A DNA stretch of 64,000 bases from CAMDPA01 sp965223035. Lineage in GTDB: Bacteria > Pseudomonadota > Alphaproteobacteria > Rhizobiales > Hyphomicrobiaceae. The notes beneath the pieces are model-generated. The model was not told the DNA's origin, ran no database searches, and saw nothing but the letters and a program-made list of their open reading frames with translations. The stretch spans positions 3,534,001 to 3,598,000 of the forward strand of contig OZ244980.1 in the NCBI GenBank assembly GCA_965223035.1. The letters run 5' to 3'. The translations under genes and the position numbers were made by a program. This document shows, one piece after another, positions 52,051 to 62,167 of this stretch (within the stretch, counting starts at the first letter, position 1; the number at the start of each line of letters is the position of its first letter).

Positions 52051-53719
52051 CGTAATTGGGTCCGCCCCCGCCCTCCGGGCAGACCCAGGTAATGTTCTGC
52101 GCCGGATCTTTGATATCGCATGTTTTGCAGTGTACGCAGTTCTGCGCATTGATTTGGAACTGCGGCGCGCCGGTCTGGTCCTCGATGATCTCGTAAACGC
52201 CCGCGGGGCAGTAGCGCTGGGCTGGCTCTTGATAGAGCGGCAAGTTGGTTTGAATTGGAATCGTCGGGTCCGCCAGCCGCAAATGCACCGGCTGATCTTC
52301 CTCGTGGTTGGTGGCCGAGTAGGACACGTTGGTCAGCCGATCAAAGGTCAGCACGCCATCCGGCTTGGGATAGGCGATCGGCTTGGCCTTCCCGGCCGGG
52401 AGCAAATCAGCGTGATCCGGCTTGCCGTGGGACAGGGTATAGCCAAGCCCAACGCCGGGTATCAGCGTGTTGAGCCACATGTCGATGCCGGCCATTGCGA
52501 CGCCAAGACGCGTCCCGAACCGGCTCCACAATGGCTTGACGTTGCGAACCGGCTTGAGGTCCGCGCCGATCGGACCGGCTTTGACCGCCGCGGCATAGGC
52601 TTCGAGACGGTCCAGGCTGCGGTCGGCGGCCAACGCGCTATCAATCGCCGCGGCGGCCTCGATTCCAGACAAAATGGCGTTGTGGCTGCCCTTGATGCGC
52701 GGCACGTTGACGAAGCCGGCGGCACAGCCCAGCAAAGCGCCACCGGGAAACACGAGCTCCGGGATCGATTGCCAACCGCCCTCCGTAATGGCGCGCGCGC
52801 CATAGGCGATCCGCTTGCCACCGGCAAACGTCGGGGCGATGGCGGGATGGGTCTTGAAGCGCTGAAACTCGTCGTAGGGCGACAAATACGGGTTGCGATA
52901 ATTCAGGTGGACCACGAAGCCGACCGCCACCAGGTTCTCGCCGTAGTGATACATGAAGGAGCCGCCCCCGGTCGCATCGTCAAGCGGCCAGCCGAAGGTG
53001 TGCTGCACCAATCCCGGATGATGCTGAGCCGGATCAACCTCCCACAGCTCCTTGAGCCCAATGCCATACTTCTGCGGCGCGCAATCGCGGGCCAGATCGA
53101 ATTTGGCGATCAACTGCTTGGCCAGCGAACCACGCGCGCCCTCGGCAATCAGCGTATATTTGCCAACAAGCTCCACGCCGCGGGTGAAGCTGTCCTTCGG
53201 CGCGCCATCCTTATCCACACCCAAATCGCCAGTGGCCACCCCGCGAACGGCGCCGTCGTCATCATAAAGCACCTCGCTGGCGGCAAAGCCGGGGTAGATA
53301 TCCACGCCCAGCGCCTCGGCCTGTTCGGCCAACCAGCGCACCACCTCACCGAGACTTGCAATGTAGTTGCCATGGTTGCTCATCAACGGCGGCATCATCA
53401 AGCTTGGTAGCCGCAGCTCTCCGGACGGGCCGAGATACAAGAAGCGATCCGCCGTCACCTCGGTTCGCAGCGGCGCGCCTCGCTCACGCCAATCGGGCAG
53501 CAGACGGTCAAGACCGATCGGATCGATCACCGCACCGGACAGGATGTGGGCGCCGGGCTCAGAGCCCTTTTCCACAACGACCACGGACACCTCCTGCTCC
53601 CGGGCCGCCGCCAGCTGTTTCAGCTTGATCGCCGCGGCCAGACCGGCCGGTCCAGCACCCACGATCACCACGTCGAAGTCCATCGACTCGCGGGCCGGGT
53701 TGGTGTCGTCAGCTGCCAT
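52040..53719 (-). CDS. Electron transfer flavoprotein-ubiquinone oxidoreductase
   Basis: A membrane-associated FAD and 4Fe-4S enzyme passing electrons from acyl-CoA dehydrogenases (through ETF) to ubiquinone. FAD-binding VVIVGAGPAGLAAAIKL at about 17-33. The ubiquinone-binding and membrane-contact region is in the middle (GGSFMYHYGENLVAVGF). The C-terminal cluster ligands are in YCPAGVYEI, NCVHCKTCDIKDP and VCPEGGGGPNY. At 559 residues it is normal. It would serve the GcdH at 17 kb. The final codons and stop belong to a 15-bp tandem array. An alternative start is Met13 (MDFDVVIVG). Confidence 0.95.
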   Translation of the reverse strand: MAADDTNPARESMDFDVVIVGAGPAGLAAAIKLKQLAAAREQEVSVVVVEKGSEPGAHILSGAVIDPIGLDRLLPDWRERGAPLRTEVTADRFLYLGPSGELRLPSLMMPPLMSNHGNYIASLGEVVRWLAEQAEALGVDIYPGFAASEVLYDDDGAVRGVATGDLGVDKDGAPKDSFTRGVELVGKYTLIAEGARGSLAKQLIAKFDLARDCAPQKYGIGLKELWEVDPAQHHPGLVQHTFGWPLDDATGGGSFMYHYGENLVAVGFVVHLNYRNPYLSPYDEFQRFKTHPAIAPTFAGGKRIAYGARAITEGGWQSIPELVFPGGALLGCAAGFVNVPRIKGSHNAILSGIEAAAAIDSALAADRSLDRLEAYAAAVKAGPIGADLKPVRNVKPLWSRFGTRLGVAMAGIDMWLNTLIPGVGLGYTLSHGKPDHADLLPAGKAKPIAYPKPDGVLTFDRLTNVSYSATNHEEDQPVHLRLADPTIPIQTNLPLYQEPAQRYCPAGVYEIIEDQTGAPQFQINAQNCVHCKTCDIKDPAQNITWVCPEGGGGPNYAGL

Positions 53720-54093
53720 GTGGGCTTCAGCCTCGCTCGCTGCTCAGTTCTGCACATAGGGAGCATACGTAACGGCGTGCGCCAGCACGTCAAGCAGCCA
53801 TGCGGCGAGACCGGCTTCATACCGCGCGCAGATGCGGCAAGCGCGCCGGCGCCCGATCCATAGTTGGGACAGCGCTTGGCGGGCGCGATTGACCCCGGCA
53901 AAGTCGTTGCCGCTTGATCACGCCGGAGCTGGTCCGCCGTCGACGCCAGCCGCCCGGCCACGCAGTATAATGGCTAGCGAGCACCCATCGCGCCGCATCT
54001 GACGCGCCACACTTGATGCGCTGTCGGGGCGCGTTGGCCGGGGCGCGTTGGCCGGGACGCGCTGGTCGGGGCCCGACAGCAGCCAACGCTGCC
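53720..54093. other. Intergenic gap with a 14-bp tandem repeat
   Basis: About 370 bp between trxA and the ETF-QO gene, with no supportable gene. GGGGCGCGTTGGCC-type units start at 54026, 54040 and 54054, with a partial one at 54068, just after the trxA stop. Confidence 0.7.
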
Positions 54094-54426
54094 TTAGACC
54101 GACACGGTCTCCTTGACCCAGGATTCCAGCTTGGTCTTTTGCACCAGGGCGCCGACATTACGGTTCACCTCGGCGCCGCCGTTGAACATGATCAACGTCG
54201 GCATCGCCTTGATGTTGTATTTCATCGCGATGTCAGGGCTCTTGTCGACGTCGATCTTGACGACCTTCACCTTGCCTTGCATCTCGGACGCCACCTCATC
54301 GAGGGCTGGCGCCATGGCCTTGCAGGGGCCGCACCACTCGGCAAAGAAATCGACCAGAACCGGCTCTTGTGCCTTCAACACTTCAGCATCGAAGGTTTGA
54401 TCGTCCACGAATCGTGCTGCGCCCAT
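54094..54426 (-). CDS. trxA: Thioredoxin
   Basis: A cytoplasmic disulfide reductase. The active site WCGPCK lies in DFFAEWCGPCKAMAPAL, the cis-Pro in AMPTLIMFNGG. At 110 residues it is normal. ATG 54426 has AGGAGA 7 nt upstream. It lies 108 bp after addA on the same strand, the position it holds in many alphaproteobacteria. Confidence 0.96.
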   Translation of the reverse strand: MGAARFVDDQTFDAEVLKAQEPVLVDFFAEWCGPCKAMAPALDEVASEMQGKVKVVKIDVDKSPDIAMKYNIKAMPTLIMFNGGAEVNRNVGALVQKTKLESWVKETVSV

Positions 54427-54534
54427 CTCGTCTCTCCTGAAATGATCGATTGGATCGGCCGTAGCCGCGGGCGAACCTAGGAAGCCACCGGTCGAGCGTC
54501 AAGCCAACCGCGGCCACCATCCCATCACGCTCGT

Positions 54535-57500
54535 TCAACTTCCCACCATGCGCCACAACTCGGCCTCCTGCCGCTGCAATTGCGCCAGCGGGATCTCCAT
54601 AAGCCGCGGTCCATCGGTCCACAATATGGCCGCCCGGATCCGTCGTCCTGGATGAATGCCGGCCAGCGCCATCCGATAGGCCGCCAGCTGGCTGACGTAG
54701 GCCGCAGCAACCTGCTGCGGGTCCGACGGTGGCGGCCGGTTGGTCTTGTAATCGATGATCAAGATCTGATCGCCCTCGATCACCAACCGGTCGATCTGTC
54801 CATTGAGCCGGAGCGGGACACCGCGTCCGCCAGGCGGCGCGATCTGGGCGACGATGGGCACCTCGGCCCGGCTTGCCGGCCCGAACACGTCGGCGAACTG
54901 GTCATCGCGCAGTAATCTCAGCGTCTCGGTGACGATGCTGGCCCGCACCACCGGCCGCAAGGCCGTTGCCCGCGCCTCGATGAAGGCGGTAGCCGCCTCG
55001 TCCCAGGTCGCCGGATCCAGCGTCGGTAGGTGTTGCAGCAGCGCGTGCGTGAGGTTGCCGCGGAGAAAACGGTGGTCTTGGGCCATCCGCAACGGCGACG
55101 GCGCCTCAGGCGGCAACGCGGGGTGGTGTGGACCCAGATCGCAGCCGCGGTCGCTGGGGTCGCCCTGATCATCGATATCGTAGGGCGCCAGCTGAGATGG
55201 GGCCAGCGGTAAAGCGAGGCGCTGCTCTCGGGGGGCGGCGGCAAACGCCCACGCTGGCGGCTGGGACGCCGCGTCGCGTTGGCCACCGGGGGGTTTTTCC
55301 TGCTCGGGAGGCGCGGTCTGGGGTGCTTGATAACGCAACACGGGGCGGCCTTGCGGGTCCTCGGCCGGGCGCAACAGCTCGCCGAGCCCGCTGTCGATCA
55401 GGTTATACCAGCAGTCCGCCCGCCGAGCCCGCTTGCCCTCCCAGCCGGCCACATACAGCCGATCCCGCGCCCGCGTCATGGCAACGTAAAGCAGCCGGTT
55501 GCGCTCCTCGCCGATGGCGACGTCCATCACCGTTTTACCTGCCCTGATCGCCGGCAACGCGCTGCAGCCCTTGACCGGCCAGACCAGCGGCGGTGGTCGT
55601 CCGTCCGCCAGCTCGTCAGCCTTCAGCTCAACCAAGCCGGTGGCGGAGCGGCCGGCACCGGTCGAGCATGTGTCCGGCAAAAACACGATCGGCGCCTCCA
55701 ACCCCTTGGCACCGTGCACCGTGAGTACGCGAACCTCGTCGAGACCGGGCTCCAGATCGCGGCTCACCTCGCGCACGCCCGAGCGGAGCCAGGCGAGAAA
55801 TCCGGTCAGCGATGGCGGCTGGCCGGCATCGTAGCTCAGCGCTTGGTTGAGGAACTCCGTGATCGCGTCGATCGCCTCCGGACCGAGCCGTCGCAACAAG
55901 CGCTGGCGCACGCCATCGCGATCGAGCACCTCGGCGTAAAACTCGAACGGAGGCGACCGGTCGGCGCGGCCACGCCAGCGGCGCAATTGCGCGGCCGCGT
56001 GCTGCCAGTGCGGCTGTTCGTCGGCCCTGTGCAACAGCGCGTGCCAGAGGGTGCCGGCGCGGTTTGGCGCCAGCGCCAACAAATCATCGTCGGACCAGTC
56101 GAACAGCGGAGACCTGAGAACCGTCGCCAGCGCCAGATCATCCTCCGGCAGCAGCAGAAAATCGCCGAGCGCCATCAGATCCAGCACCGCGATCTGCTCG
56201 GTCAACCGCAGCCGATCGGCGCCGGCGACCGGAATCCCGCGGGCCTTGAGAGCAGCGACCATCGGTGCGGCGAACGGTTGGCGCCGTCTGACCAAGATCA
56301 ACACATCGCCAGCTCGAATCGGACGCGCCTGCGAGACCAACGTCTCGCCGGTTTGAAGCCACCACTTGATGGTGTCGGCGATGCGATTGGCGAGCCGCAC
56401 GGCGGGTGATCGCTCGGCTGTCTCCGCGTAGGGCTGCCAAGCGTCGAGGTCGCTCTCGTCGTTGGGCTGCTCGGTCGGCCAAAGCTCCACGCTACCGGCC
56501 TGGCCGATCCGCAAGGCGACGTGCTCGATGGCCTCACCCGGTGCCGCGACACCGGGCGTCCGCGCCGCGTCGGCAAACACCTGATCGACAGCATGCAACA
56601 GCGGTGCCACGGTGCGGAAGGACAGCTTGAGCGGGACCTTGTCCCAGTTAAGGCCCGCTGCGCGCACCGCTGGCGCAAACCGGTCGCCGGCTTCGTCGAA
56701 CATTCGCGGCTCAGCGCCTTGGAAGCTGTAGATCGATTGCTTTTCATCGCCGACGGCGAACACCGAGCGCGGGCCGGGCCGTGCGCTCAGTCCGGAAAAA
56801 AATTCCTGGGCCAAGCTCTCGATCACCCGCCATTGGATCGGGCTGGTGTCCTGCGCCTCGTCGACCAGAATGTGGTCAAGCCCGCCGTCAAGCTTGTAGA
56901 GCACCCACTGGGCTGCGTCCGAATGCGCCAGCAAGGTGGCGGTGCGGGTGATCAGGTCCTCAAAATCGAGCGCGGCCCGGCGCGTCTTGGCCAACGCATA
57001 CTGCTGCAGCACGGCGTAGGCGATCTCGATCAGCGCGGTTGAGGCCTCAACCACCCGCAGCCCTCGCCGCTCAAGATGCAGCCCGGCAAACCGGTCCTTG
57101 GCAGCGACCAACGCCGCATAAAGATCCGGGTGGTCTTGCTGGACACCTTTGGTGACGAACGCTCGCTGAGAGCGCGGCTCCAAGCTCTGGGTGAGAAAGG
57201 CGGCCTCCAAGGCCCGGACGCGGTGCGGCGCATGCGGGCACTGCGCCGCTTCCGTCAGCGATTGAGCCAGTTTCAGGTCCCTGGTCTTACCGCCTGCCAC
57301 CAAAGCGCTCGCGGCTTGCGTCAGCACGCGTGGCGGTAACAGCTCGGCCATCTCCAGCTCCAGGCCCTGGATGTCGATGCCCTCGCGCACGCCCAGATAG
57401 CGCCGGTAGCACCCATCCATCGCGGCCAGACCGTCGCTGTCGCCAACCTGCAGCCGCCCAGCCGCCTCAAGCCAGTCGCGCTGCGACAAAGCCTGGCGCA

Positions 57501-58119
57501 AAAGCTCGTCGAAATCGTCGCCCACGGCATAAGCGATCGCCGTGTGCAATGCGCCTCTGAGCCGGCTATCCGCATCGCTGGCCGCCCTGGTGAGCACCGT
57601 GTCGGTGGCCGATCTCAACAGCTCCACCACCTCGGTTTCGTCGAGAATGGTAAAGCCCGGCGACACGTCGGCCTCGAGCGGAAAGCGCTGCAGCACGCGC
57701 TCGCAGAAGGCGTGGATGGTCTGCACCTTGAGGCCGCCGGGCGTCTCGATCGCGCGCGCGAACAGCTGACGGGCCCGCGCCATCTCATCGTCGCTCGGCA
57801 CCCGCGCGAGGACGCCGGTCAAAGCGTCCGCCAGGGCGGCCCGGTCGGCCGTCGCCCAGGCCGATAGGTCATTGAAGATGCGGCCCGACATCTCTGCGGC
57901 TGCCGCCTTGGTATAGGTCAGGCACAACAGACGATCAGGCGCGGTTCCGGAAAGCAGGATGCGCAGCACGCGGCGCTTTAAGACATGCGTCTTGCCGGCA
58001 CCGGCATTGGCCGAAACCCAAACAGACGCCATCGGATCGCTCGCGGCGGCCTGCGCGCGCTCGGTATCTGACAACAGCTTGGTGCGGTCCTGCGCCGCAG
58101 ACGCCGCCGTGGCGGTCAT
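54535..58119 (-). CDS. addA: Double-strand break repair helicase/nuclease AddA
   Basis: The motor and nuclease subunit that resects DNA ends for recombination. The UvrD/RecB-type Walker A is SANAGAGKTHVL (about 36-47). The other helicase motifs are LDFEDLI, ILVDEAQDTSPIQW, AVGDEKQSIYSFQGAEP, VLTVHGAKGLEAPIVFLPD and RLLYVAMTRARDRLYVAG. The C-terminal RecB-type nuclease has LIIDYKTNR near 1130. At 1194 residues it is normal. Its ATG overlaps the addB stop by 4 bp (ATGA), indicating translational coupling. Confidence 0.95.
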   Translation of the reverse strand: MTATAASAAQDRTKLLSDTERAQAAASDPMASVWVSANAGAGKTHVLKRRVLRILLSGTAPDRLLCLTYTKAAAAEMSGRIFNDLSAWATADRAALADALTGVLARVPSDDEMARARQLFARAIETPGGLKVQTIHAFCERVLQRFPLEADVSPGFTILDETEVVELLRSATDTVLTRAASDADSRLRGALHTAIAYAVGDDFDELLRQALSQRDWLEAAGRLQVGDSDGLAAMDGCYRRYLGVREGIDIQGLELEMAELLPPRVLTQAASALVAGGKTRDLKLAQSLTEAAQCPHAPHRVRALEAAFLTQSLEPRSQRAFVTKGVQQDHPDLYAALVAAKDRFAGLHLERRGLRVVEASTALIEIAYAVLQQYALAKTRRAALDFEDLITRTATLLAHSDAAQWVLYKLDGGLDHILVDEAQDTSPIQWRVIESLAQEFFSGLSARPGPRSVFAVGDEKQSIYSFQGAEPRMFDEAGDRFAPAVRAAGLNWDKVPLKLSFRTVAPLLHAVDQVFADAARTPGVAAPGEAIEHVALRIGQAGSVELWPTEQPNDESDLDAWQPYAETAERSPAVRLANRIADTIKWWLQTGETLVSQARPIRAGDVLILVRRRQPFAAPMVAALKARGIPVAGADRLRLTEQIAVLDLMALGDFLLLPEDDLALATVLRSPLFDWSDDDLLALAPNRAGTLWHALLHRADEQPHWQHAAAQLRRWRGRADRSPPFEFYAEVLDRDGVRQRLLRRLGPEAIDAITEFLNQALSYDAGQPPSLTGFLAWLRSGVREVSRDLEPGLDEVRVLTVHGAKGLEAPIVFLPDTCSTGAGRSATGLVELKADELADGRPPPLVWPVKGCSALPAIRAGKTVMDVAIGEERNRLLYVAMTRARDRLYVAGWEGKRARRADCWYNLIDSGLGELLRPAEDPQGRPVLRYQAPQTAPPEQEKPPGGQRDAASQPPAWAFAAAPREQRLALPLAPSQLAPYDIDDQGDPSDRGCDLGPHHPALPPEAPSPLRMAQDHRFLRGNLTHALLQHLPTLDPATWDEAATAFIEARATALRPVVRASIVTETLRLLRDDQFADVFGPASRAEVPIVAQIAPPGGRGVPLRLNGQIDRLVIEGDQILIIDYKTNRPPPSDPQQVAAAYVSQLAAYRMALAGIHPGRRIRAAILWTDGPRLMEIPLAQLQRQEAELWRMVGS

Positions 58120-61100
58120 AATCCGCTCCCCTCTTCGTCCGCGCCGTCCCCGTCACCACGATGCTCAGCGCCCGACCATTCCGCCACCCGCGCCAGATGG
58201 GCATAGTCGTCGTAGGCATAGTCGAAGGGGCGGCGACGCAGCGCACGATAGGGCGTATCCGGGTCATCGAACTCAGCGATTAAGCGCTCCAGCCCCTGCC
58301 GCGCATCCCGCGCAAGCCTGGCAAAATCGTCGACGGTGAGCTGTACGGCTTCACCGGCCGGATCACCGCCCGACGCGGAAATGTATGTGAGCGCCGCAAT
58401 CTGCTCGATGTCAGGGCCGTCGAACCCCCCGGCCAGCGCGATGGCAGCCTCTAGCGCCAGCTGCGGCGCCAGGCCGGATTGGGCATTGGTGCGCAATTTG
58501 CCGAGACTGGCTGCGGTCTTATAATCTGTGATAAGAGCGCCCGCGGGCGTCCAATCGATCCGGTCAGCGCGCGCGGTCAAGGTGAAGGGGCCGGCCGGAC
58601 CGGCCAACACCAATCGCCCGATCACCTCGCTGGCCGCATGCACGACATGCTGCCGACGGTCCGGCTCGGTGTCGGCAAACCAGTCGGCGAAGCGCTCAAA
58701 ACGTGGCAACCAAAATGCCGCCACGCGGGGGTCGGCCGACAACGCACGCAACCGCTCCTGGGCGATCTCGATCAAGGCCGCGGCAATATCCGCCGGGAGC
58801 TGTTCGCGAAAGCGGTTGGCGAAATCTGAAAGAGCAGCATGGATCATGCTGCCCCGCACCGCCGCGTCTGGCGCAGCGCCGATCGCCGGCAACGGCTCAA
58901 GTTTCAGGATCTCGCGTGCAAAGATCGCATAGGGGTTGGCGATCCACGTCTCGACCCGGGTGACCGAAAGTTGGCGCGGCCGGAGGTCTACCGCGGGACG
59001 CGGGGCCGGTGGCGCAATGTCGACGCGCGCCTCGACATGATTGCGCCAAGCCGCCCAGGCCAGCCATGGCTGGCGCGGCTCCAGTGCCGTGCGCGCTTGC
59101 AGCAGGTCGGCCAGGGCATTGAGCCGCAACAACCACCGCGACGGCACCGCCGGCACACCGTCGACCTTGAGCGCGCGCGTCACATACACCGTGGGTGCGC
59201 CCATCAGCATCATAAAATCATGCGCCGCATGGCCGATCCGCTGCTCCGGCGAGGGCAGCCCCAACTGCTCCCGCATCGGTCGATTGAGCCAAGGCCCGGG
59301 ATCGACGTGGTCAGGCCAAGTGTTTTCGTTGAGCCCGCCAAGGATCACGACGTCGGGCTGCTGAAGGCGCGCCTCCATCGGGCCCCAAATGGCCAGCCGC
59401 GGATGCAGTGGTCGTTGCGATCGTACGGTTTGTCCGGCGATCAGGCCGCGATAAAGATCCGGATATTCGCTGGCTCTCAAATTCAAAGGCGGAAGGTCCT
59501 CGTCGAGCAAACCGGCAAAAAACAACGCCGCAGCCTCGCCCGCCTCCTCCGCCCATAAGCCGCGTGCGCGCTCACCTTCCGGCAATCTGGCAAGCTGCTC
59601 GGCGCTGGCCACATGGGCCCGCGCGAACGCGCGCAACGGCTCGGGATCCGCGCCCGTTGAGGCCTTGATCCACGGCCGGTAGGCCGCTTCAAGCCTGGTC
59701 AACACGTTCTCCGCCGCCTGCCAGTCGTGATCGCGAAGCCCGCGCACCGCTCGATCGCGTCGCTGACCGGCAGCCACCTGCTGCCGCGCCCGCTCCAAGG
59801 CGTCGCGCACGCCATCTAATCCTGTGCCGAGAAACAGGGTCCGGAACGCGGCGATCTCTAGCGCCCGCGCTGCACGCCGGATCTCGCCGGCCGGCAGCGC
59901 GAGCCGCGCCAACGGTTGTTTCAGCAGCATCACGACGGATTGCGGCGAAAAGTTCGTGGCCCAGGCTTGGATCACCAGCTCCAAGAAGGCCCCCGGCATC
60001 GTCTTGGCGAGCGGGCGCCCCGCCGAGTCGTCGACCCTGATCCCCCAGCTTTCTAGTCTGACGATGACGCGGCGGGCCAGCAGTCGATCGGGCGAGACCA
60101 GCGCAGCGGTCTGGCCGGGCGTCTCCAGGCACTGCCGCACAATGAGGGCGATCACCTCGGCCTCGGCCTCAACCGTCGGCGCCTCGATCAAGGACACATC
60201 CTGCAAGGCGTCGGCGACCGCCGTCGGTTCCAGCGTGCGCGCAAAATCATGCCAGCGCTCGAGGGTGCCGGCCGGCCGCAGCGCCTCGCTGACAATGCTG
60301 GCGCGCAGGGATGATTGCGGCGTTGGTTTGGCGCCCGCGAGCACCTGAACATGGTGTCGTTCCACCCCGATCTCGGCCAATAGGCGCTTCATGGCAAAAT
60401 GGGGATGCTCCGGGTGCGACACGCCTTCGTCCACATCGGACACGGCCCGCCAACCCGGCTCATCCAGCCGCTGATCGAGCCCAGGCAACACGATCGCACC
60501 ATGCGGCAGTTGCGCGACGGCCCGCATCAGGTCCGCGGTGGCTGGAATCGACCCGGTCACGCCGGCGACGATCACCGGCCCGTTCGGCGGGCGCGCAGCG
60601 AGCTGGGCGGCTTGAGCGCGGATCAAGCAATTGCGCCGCTGCATCGGCGACAGCACCCGTTGCGCGGCCAGATAGGCTGGCCAATGGTCAAGCACAATCT
60701 GCAAAAACTGGAGCGTGAGCTGCCAATGCTCGGAGAAATCGGGGCCGACCAGATGCTCCAGGCCGGACAGGCTCACGTCTTCCGTCTCCGCCTCGTCTAT
60801 GAGGCGCGCCAGCTCCGCGGCAAGGCCGGCGGCCTGCGCGGCGTTGCTGGCCCCCGCCGCACCAGCGAGTGCTGCTCGATCCGTCGCTGCGCCCGGTGCA
60901 CCCGGCTCACGCAGCTGCGCCGACCAGCGCTGGACCAAGGTCGTCAGCACCAGGCGCCGTTCCATTTCACCGACGGCGGGCGCGACGTCCGCGGGCCCGG
61001 CTGGCCACGTGTCGACCCCGGTCAAACTGCTCAACAGGGACAAATTTTCATTGCCCTCGGCGATCGGTTGAATCGCCGGCAGCAGCAAACCGCGCCCGCC

Positions 61101-61310
61101 GGCGGCATCGAGAAAGGCCTCTTGCATGGCGCGCGCCGCCCGCCGGGTCGGCAACAACACCAGATAATCGGCGAGTTCAAGGTCCGAGGGCCGTGGCCCA
61201 CCGGGCACAGGCAGATCGCCAGCCAGCATCGCACGCGCGACACAGGCCAGGAACGGACTGCCCGTCGGCACCGTGAAAACGCTTCCAGCCGTGGCCTGTT
61301 GCCCGCTCAT
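58116..61310 (-). CDS. addB: Double-strand break repair nuclease AddB
   Basis: Partner of AddA. The N-terminal helicase-like region starts VFTVPTGSPFLACVARAML, with no Walker A, and continues YLVLLPTRRAARAMQEAFL, as in alphaproteobacterial AddB, so ATP hydrolysis is left to AddA. The C-terminal nuclease has ALITDYKTAASLGKL. The cysteines that hold the iron-sulfur cluster in Bacillus AddB are not evident: the segment WIANPYAIFAREILKL has Asn where Cys would be expected. At 1064 residues it is normal. It starts 6 bp after murU. Confidence 0.93.
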   Translation of the reverse strand: MSGQQATAGSVFTVPTGSPFLACVARAMLAGDLPVPGGPRPSDLELADYLVLLPTRRAARAMQEAFLDAAGGRGLLLPAIQPIAEGNENLSLLSSLTGVDTWPAGPADVAPAVGEMERRLVLTTLVQRWSAQLREPGAPGAATDRAALAGAAGASNAAQAAGLAAELARLIDEAETEDVSLSGLEHLVGPDFSEHWQLTLQFLQIVLDHWPAYLAAQRVLSPMQRRNCLIRAQAAQLAARPPNGPVIVAGVTGSIPATADLMRAVAQLPHGAIVLPGLDQRLDEPGWRAVSDVDEGVSHPEHPHFAMKRLLAEIGVERHHVQVLAGAKPTPQSSLRASIVSEALRPAGTLERWHDFARTLEPTAVADALQDVSLIEAPTVEAEAEVIALIVRQCLETPGQTAALVSPDRLLARRVIVRLESWGIRVDDSAGRPLAKTMPGAFLELVIQAWATNFSPQSVVMLLKQPLARLALPAGEIRRAARALEIAAFRTLFLGTGLDGVRDALERARQQVAAGQRRDRAVRGLRDHDWQAAENVLTRLEAAYRPWIKASTGADPEPLRAFARAHVASAEQLARLPEGERARGLWAEEAGEAAALFFAGLLDEDLPPLNLRASEYPDLYRGLIAGQTVRSQRPLHPRLAIWGPMEARLQQPDVVILGGLNENTWPDHVDPGPWLNRPMREQLGLPSPEQRIGHAAHDFMMLMGAPTVYVTRALKVDGVPAVPSRWLLRLNALADLLQARTALEPRQPWLAWAAWRNHVEARVDIAPPAPRPAVDLRPRQLSVTRVETWIANPYAIFAREILKLEPLPAIGAAPDAAVRGSMIHAALSDFANRFREQLPADIAAALIEIAQERLRALSADPRVAAFWLPRFERFADWFADTEPDRRQHVVHAASEVIGRLVLAGPAGPFTLTARADRIDWTPAGALITDYKTAASLGKLRTNAQSGLAPQLALEAAIALAGGFDGPDIEQIAALTYISASGGDPAGEAVQLTVDDFARLARDARQGLERLIAEFDDPDTPYRALRRRPFDYAYDDYAHLARVAEWSGAEHRGDGDGADEEGSGL

Positions 61311-61316
61311 ACCGGG

Positions 61317-62090
61317 TCACCCGAGCCCGGCGCCGGCGGCGATCAAGGCCTCAGCCTCGGCCAGCGCCTGCGGGGTCCCGACGTGCATCCAGCGTCCCTC
61401 CAGCTCGATGCCGTAAAGGCGGCCGCGCGCGATGGCGCGATCCCAGACCAGGTTAAGGGAGAACGGACCATCTGGCGTGCCCGCGAACAGTCGCGGATGC
61501 GCGATCGAGACGCCGGCGAACACGTGCTGTGATGTGGCCGACCCCGTTCGCCGGATCAGCCGACCGTCGTCATCGATATGGAAATCGCCGGCGCCGACAT
61601 AACCCAGACTGGTGTCGCGCCGAGCCAGCAGCAGCAGACTATCCATCTGTCGGTCGCGCCAGGCCGACAGCAAGCGGACCAGATTGGGTGACTGCCCGGC
61701 CTCCAACCACACCGAATCGGTGTTGTGAATCAGGAACGGATCGCTGCCGATCCGGCCCAGCACGCGTTTGACGCCGCCGCCGGTATCCAAAAGCTGCGAC
61801 CGCTCATCCGAGATCTCAATCTGCGGCGCCAAACGCTGCGACAGATGCTCCAGCAATTGGTCGGCCTGGTAGTGGACATTGACGATGGCGCGTCCGATGC
61901 CAACGGCGAGCAACCGATCCAACACGTGATCGATCAAGGTCTTGCCAGCCAGCGCCAGCATCGGCTTGGGCCGGTGCTCTGTCAGCGGTCGCATACGGGT
62001 ACCATGGCCGGCCGCCAGCAAGAACGCCGTGTGCAATCGCCGGCCATCCATCTCCGTCGGGCTCGGGCTGATCACGGTTGATGCCCCCAT
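61317..62090 (-). CDS. murU: Nucleotidyltransferase, N-acetylmuramate-1-phosphate uridylyltransferase-like
   Basis: A predicted enzyme of the peptidoglycan-recycling shortcut, making UDP-MurNAc from MurNAc-1-phosphate. The nucleotidyltransferase signature LLAAGHGTRMRPLTEHRPKP lies at about 25-44. The metal-binding Asp is in IHNTDSVW and the product-side motif is WMHVGTPQALAEAE. It has 257 residues. The start ATG 62090 lacks a clear Shine-Dalgarno; Met14 is an alternative. It lies between the amgK-type kinase gene and addB, and pairing with AmgK supports the MurU assignment over other sugar-nucleotide enzymes. Confidence 0.85.
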   Translation of the reverse strand: MGASTVISPSPTEMDGRRLHTAFLLAAGHGTRMRPLTEHRPKPMLALAGKTLIDHVLDRLLAVGIGRAIVNVHYQADQLLEHLSQRLAPQIEISDERSQLLDTGGGVKRVLGRIGSDPFLIHNTDSVWLEAGQSPNLVRLLSAWRDRQMDSLLLLARRDTSLGYVGAGDFHIDDDGRLIRRTGSATSQHVFAGVSIAHPRLFAGTPDGPFSLNLVWDRAIARGRLYGIELEGRWMHVGTPQALAEAEALIAAGAGLG

Positions 62091-62108
62091 TCGCGCAGTG
62101 CGCCACGT

Positions 62109-62136
62109 GTTAACTGGCTCAAGTTAACCGGCTCAA
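62109..62136. repeat. 14-bp tandem duplication between tsaE-amgK and murU
   Basis: GTTAACTGGCTCAA (62109-62122) and GTTAACCGGCTCAA (62123-62136). It sits in the 77-bp gap just before the murU start. Confidence 0.85.
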
Positions 62137-62167
62137 GCGTGCACATGACGCAATGGCGAAATTGCGC

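Noticed and set aside
51935..53410. A 491-codon open frame antisense to the ETF-QO gene
   Set aside because: Its start reads the 15-bp tandem array as Ala/Ser/Gln repeats and the rest is the antisense of ETF-QO; no protein-like features.
60399..61532. Open frame of 377 codons on the plus strand within addB/murU
   Set aside because: Spans the border of two real minus-strand genes and has shadow composition.
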